Source: Erigeron canadensis
Lineage: Eukaryota; Streptophyta; Magnoliopsida; Asterales; Asteraceae
Length of the DNA stretch: 64,000 bases
Reading direction: 5' to 3'
Assembly: GCF_010389155.1 (NCBI RefSeq)
Contig: NC_057761.1
Span: 5,334,501 to 5,398,500, forward strand
Position 1 is the first letter of the stretch; each line of letters starts with the position of its first letter. The notes below the pieces were generated by a model. It did no database searches. It saw only the letters and a program-made list of their open reading frames with translations, and was not told where the DNA came from. The position numbers were made by a program, and so were the translations under genes. This document shows positions 61,452-64,000 of this stretch, piece by piece.

Positions 61452-63469
61452 TTGAGCTTTGCTTGTCCTCAAGCAAATCCAGAATTTAAGTAAAAGTAAT
61501 CCTTGACAAATAAGCTATCAAAACAAGTGACGAGTATCAAAAAGAAGCAACACCAAGCATGTCAAATGACAAAAGGCGGGTCAAGCAGTTTTAATCTTAA
61601 ATGAAAACCCAAAATGTTTGACAATACCTGAACAATCCACAAGCCACGATAACTCAAATAAGCATAAATGAAACAAACGATGCTATCAATATCATTATAC
61701 TCCAACAAACTTACTTTCGGGGTTGAATATATGAAGAATCACTCATAGCTCACTCGTGATGTATACTCTTTTACCATAGGCTTGAACTAGGACCGATGCT
61801 CCACCAACACGGCGCAAGCACCAAGTACATCGTCAAAATCGGCATCAGGTCGGTTGTATAATTAAACTAAGGTTGTGTATATATGAATATTTACGAGGAA
61901 GTATGGGAAATATGGGTAGTAAGTGAAAGGTGATAATCACAAGTATATAGTATATGTATGAGAAATGTACATACCATTGATTGCCAACAAACCACCAACC
62001 CATAAGATGTCATCCCGCGAACACACCTCCAAAGTACCAAGCAAAACCGATACCATTATGGTGTATCAACTTCAAACAACTTACAATCTACAAAGTCTTT
62101 CATTATAATGATACAACAAACTTTCTAGACATTTAAAAATGAGGAAGACCCAATAGTAGCCTAAGTTCTTTTTCTCTTTTTTTAAAATTTTTCTGTTTTT
62201 CATAATTTTTATTCTTTTTGAACCATTTTTACTCTACTAGTGGATACCCTCTTACAATGATAAACATGTCTTTAACTCTTCACTTTCTTTGTTTGAACAA
62301 TCAAAGACAACCCTCAATAACTTAACCCATTAACGTATTCTCCTAGACAAGAATATTCTACTAATTAATCCACTGAAGCTCTCCCAAACCATCCAAACAA
62401 ACCAATGACAATCAATGGCCCCCTAGATTAGACTATCGGTATAGTAAGGTATAATTAAGCGAAGTTTACATATATTAGTGGATTTGTACAAAGGTAAAGG
62501 TAAAGTTAAAAGGGATGTATAAATGTATAATTGAACTAAGGTATACAAAGAAAGGAAAAATGAGTGTATATATAAGTATATGTATAAGGTTTTGTATAGT
62601 AGAGGTATGAATATACAAAAGAAAAGTGAAAAGAAAGAAAGAAAAAATATGGTCAAACCTAAATGTCAATTCGTCATCCGATGTACTCGTCACGATCACC
62701 AGGCCAAGTTCTAGAATCAACACATCACTGATATACTCTTATCGAGAAAAGAACTCGGAAATGGCTTAGAAATACCTCAAACATGCACATCCTAGTGCAG
62801 GGCATAAAAACAGAAACCCTTACTCCCAAATAAATCCAAGAACCTAAGAGAGGGACGTATTTACGAGGCAATCAAACCAAAACCGTCACCTGACACAACT
62901 ATATATGAAATGATGAAATCTCACAATTGGGTGTTTTGGATATATATGAAATGATGAAATCTCACAAATAACCGTTCAGAACACACTTCGCCAATAAAAA
63001 ATTTTGTCAAGGAAAGATTTTGTAGTAAAATTGCTTATTAAATTATAAATTAAGTGACAAAAGCAATTTACCACAAGGACAAGTTCAACTCAGGTTTTTT
63101 TTAAAAAAATCATATCAACTTCTATCATCCCGCCAAATTGAAAGCACCAGTTTTAAACACGCACATCACAGTGAAGAGCTCGAAATGGAGACTCCTACCT
63201 TTAGATAGAATCCAAAGGCCTATGAGAGGGACACATCAACAAAACCGGTAGAAATCTCAATGGCAAAACAACAAAAACGATAAACCCGGTAGCTTAAACC
63301 TATTTGCCACCCCCCACACTTAAGATGGACAATACCCTCAATGTCCATATTCGGTCAAACAAAGGTAAATTGGGGTAAGCAATCATAGAAAAATGAGAGC
63401 ACATACCGAAATAAGGACACATTTCGTTTTGAAACAAGTTAGTCGACTCCGTGTCACAAACCAAAAACT
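61452..63469 (-). mobile_element. Internal region of a non-autonomous LTR retrotransposon
   Basis: About 2 kb between the two LTR copies with no recognisable gag, protease, integrase or reverse transcriptase in any frame, so the element is LARD-like and depends on enzymes supplied elsewhere. CCCCCCACACTT occurs near both ends (61443 and 63312). A duplicated ATATATGAAATGATGAAATCTCACAA lies at about 62901 and 62941. A clear tRNA primer-binding site next to 63469 was not identified. Confidence 0.55.
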
Positions 63470-64000
63470 TGATGTGCAAAATTGAGCCTTAAATTTTTAA
63501 AACTAGAATTACCTAAAAACTCACTATTACGCACTATCGGGCAGTGGACCCGACCGTTTGTGATAAAGCTAAGAGGTAAGACCGTGTTCGTTTTCAAGGA
63601 TTGTATTGACTAGTTGTTTGATGAAATGGTTTGGAAAACGGGTGTTGCTTCGAAAATCCTTTTGACAATAAAATTAAAAATGAATTTGAAAGACAATTTG
63701 CATAAAAGTAAAAAGAACTTCAGACAATATTGATAAAAGTCATCCACCTTGAATTCAAATGTGATTGCATTTAATTAAGACCAAATTCGTTTGAGTTTAA
63801 AGATAATCGTGACAAGATTAAGGTGCTCACGTGGTACCACCAACCGTGAACAAATTACCGAATCACCTAAGTTGCTAGTTAAATTACCCAAGCCGGTACC
63901 ACCAAAGCTAAGACAACTTTTCCAACAATTAGTTTTATTGATTATAGAATTATCAATTGCACCTATGTGACAATAACGTGGTACCACCAACCGCTATGAA
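63470..64000 (-). repeat. 5' LTR of the same retrotransposon, cut by the window edge
   Basis: Direct repeat of 59837-60398, beginning TGATGTGCAAAAT. The similar minus-strand frames inside both copies (67 and 71 codons) are LTR sequence, not genes. If the LTR is full length it should end near 65070, outside the window. Confidence 0.7.

Noticed and set aside
62423..62723. Two Phe/Tyr/Ile-rich minus-strand frames
   Set aside because: Low-complexity, overlapping frames inside the non-coding interior of the LARD-like element. They have no membrane-protein family signature despite hydrophobicity.

Overview
The window is nuclear DNA from a flowering plant. The genes have many GT-AG introns, gene density is low, and the intergenic space is AT-rich and full of transposons. 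An asterid, most likely Asteraceae, is suggested by the receptor-like cytoplasmic kinase, which resembles the large 'phloem protein 2-like' kinase family of composites as I remember it, and by the repeat style. This assignment is inference. Nothing indicates bacterial or organellar DNA.

Five well-supported gene models were built by following reading frames across splice sites. (1) 3398-7145 (+): a receptor-like cytoplasmic kinase exon followed by seven exons of a calcium-dependent protein kinase (CDPK). The phase-0 donor at 4376 and phase-0 acceptor before 4780 make them readable as one 819-residue RLCK-CDPK fusion. The CDPK half has lost its catalytic residues but keeps four EF-hand segments. 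(2) 13990-24767 (+): a nine-exon DDT/PHD-finger chromatin protein of the PTM/At5g22760 type (1469 residues). (3) and (4) 26477-30322 and 33164-35032 (+): a tandem pair of DUF604/fringe-like glycosyltransferases with identical intron positions. (5) 38373-43554 (-): a complete sucrose synthase (806 residues, 12 coding exons) with a leader intron and a TATA box.

The rest is mainly mobile DNA, much of it with readable ends: Helitrons with A/T insertion sites (2901-3211, 56429-57557), Mutator-type foldback elements with exact 9-bp target duplications (35880-37212, 47036-48631, 49014-49926), Tourist-like elements (21575-22047, 30812-31900), a hAT-type MITE (28259-28455), a SINE with an 18-bp target duplication (58526-58763), a decayed Ty1/copia element (51120-53848), a PIF/Harbinger transposase fragment (46179-46385) and an RPA-like pseudogene (10945-11540). 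From 58.8 kb to the right edge, a minus-strand non-autonomous LTR retrotransposon is nested inside an LTR-like repeat whose sister copy lies at 8163-10260.

The genes do not form a pathway; plant genes are transcribed separately. The most unusual object is the RLCK-CDPK fusion. Next come two arrays of regularly spaced hairpins, at 9514-9831 and 60949-61185. Coordinates were counted by hand, and no homology search or RNA evidence was available.
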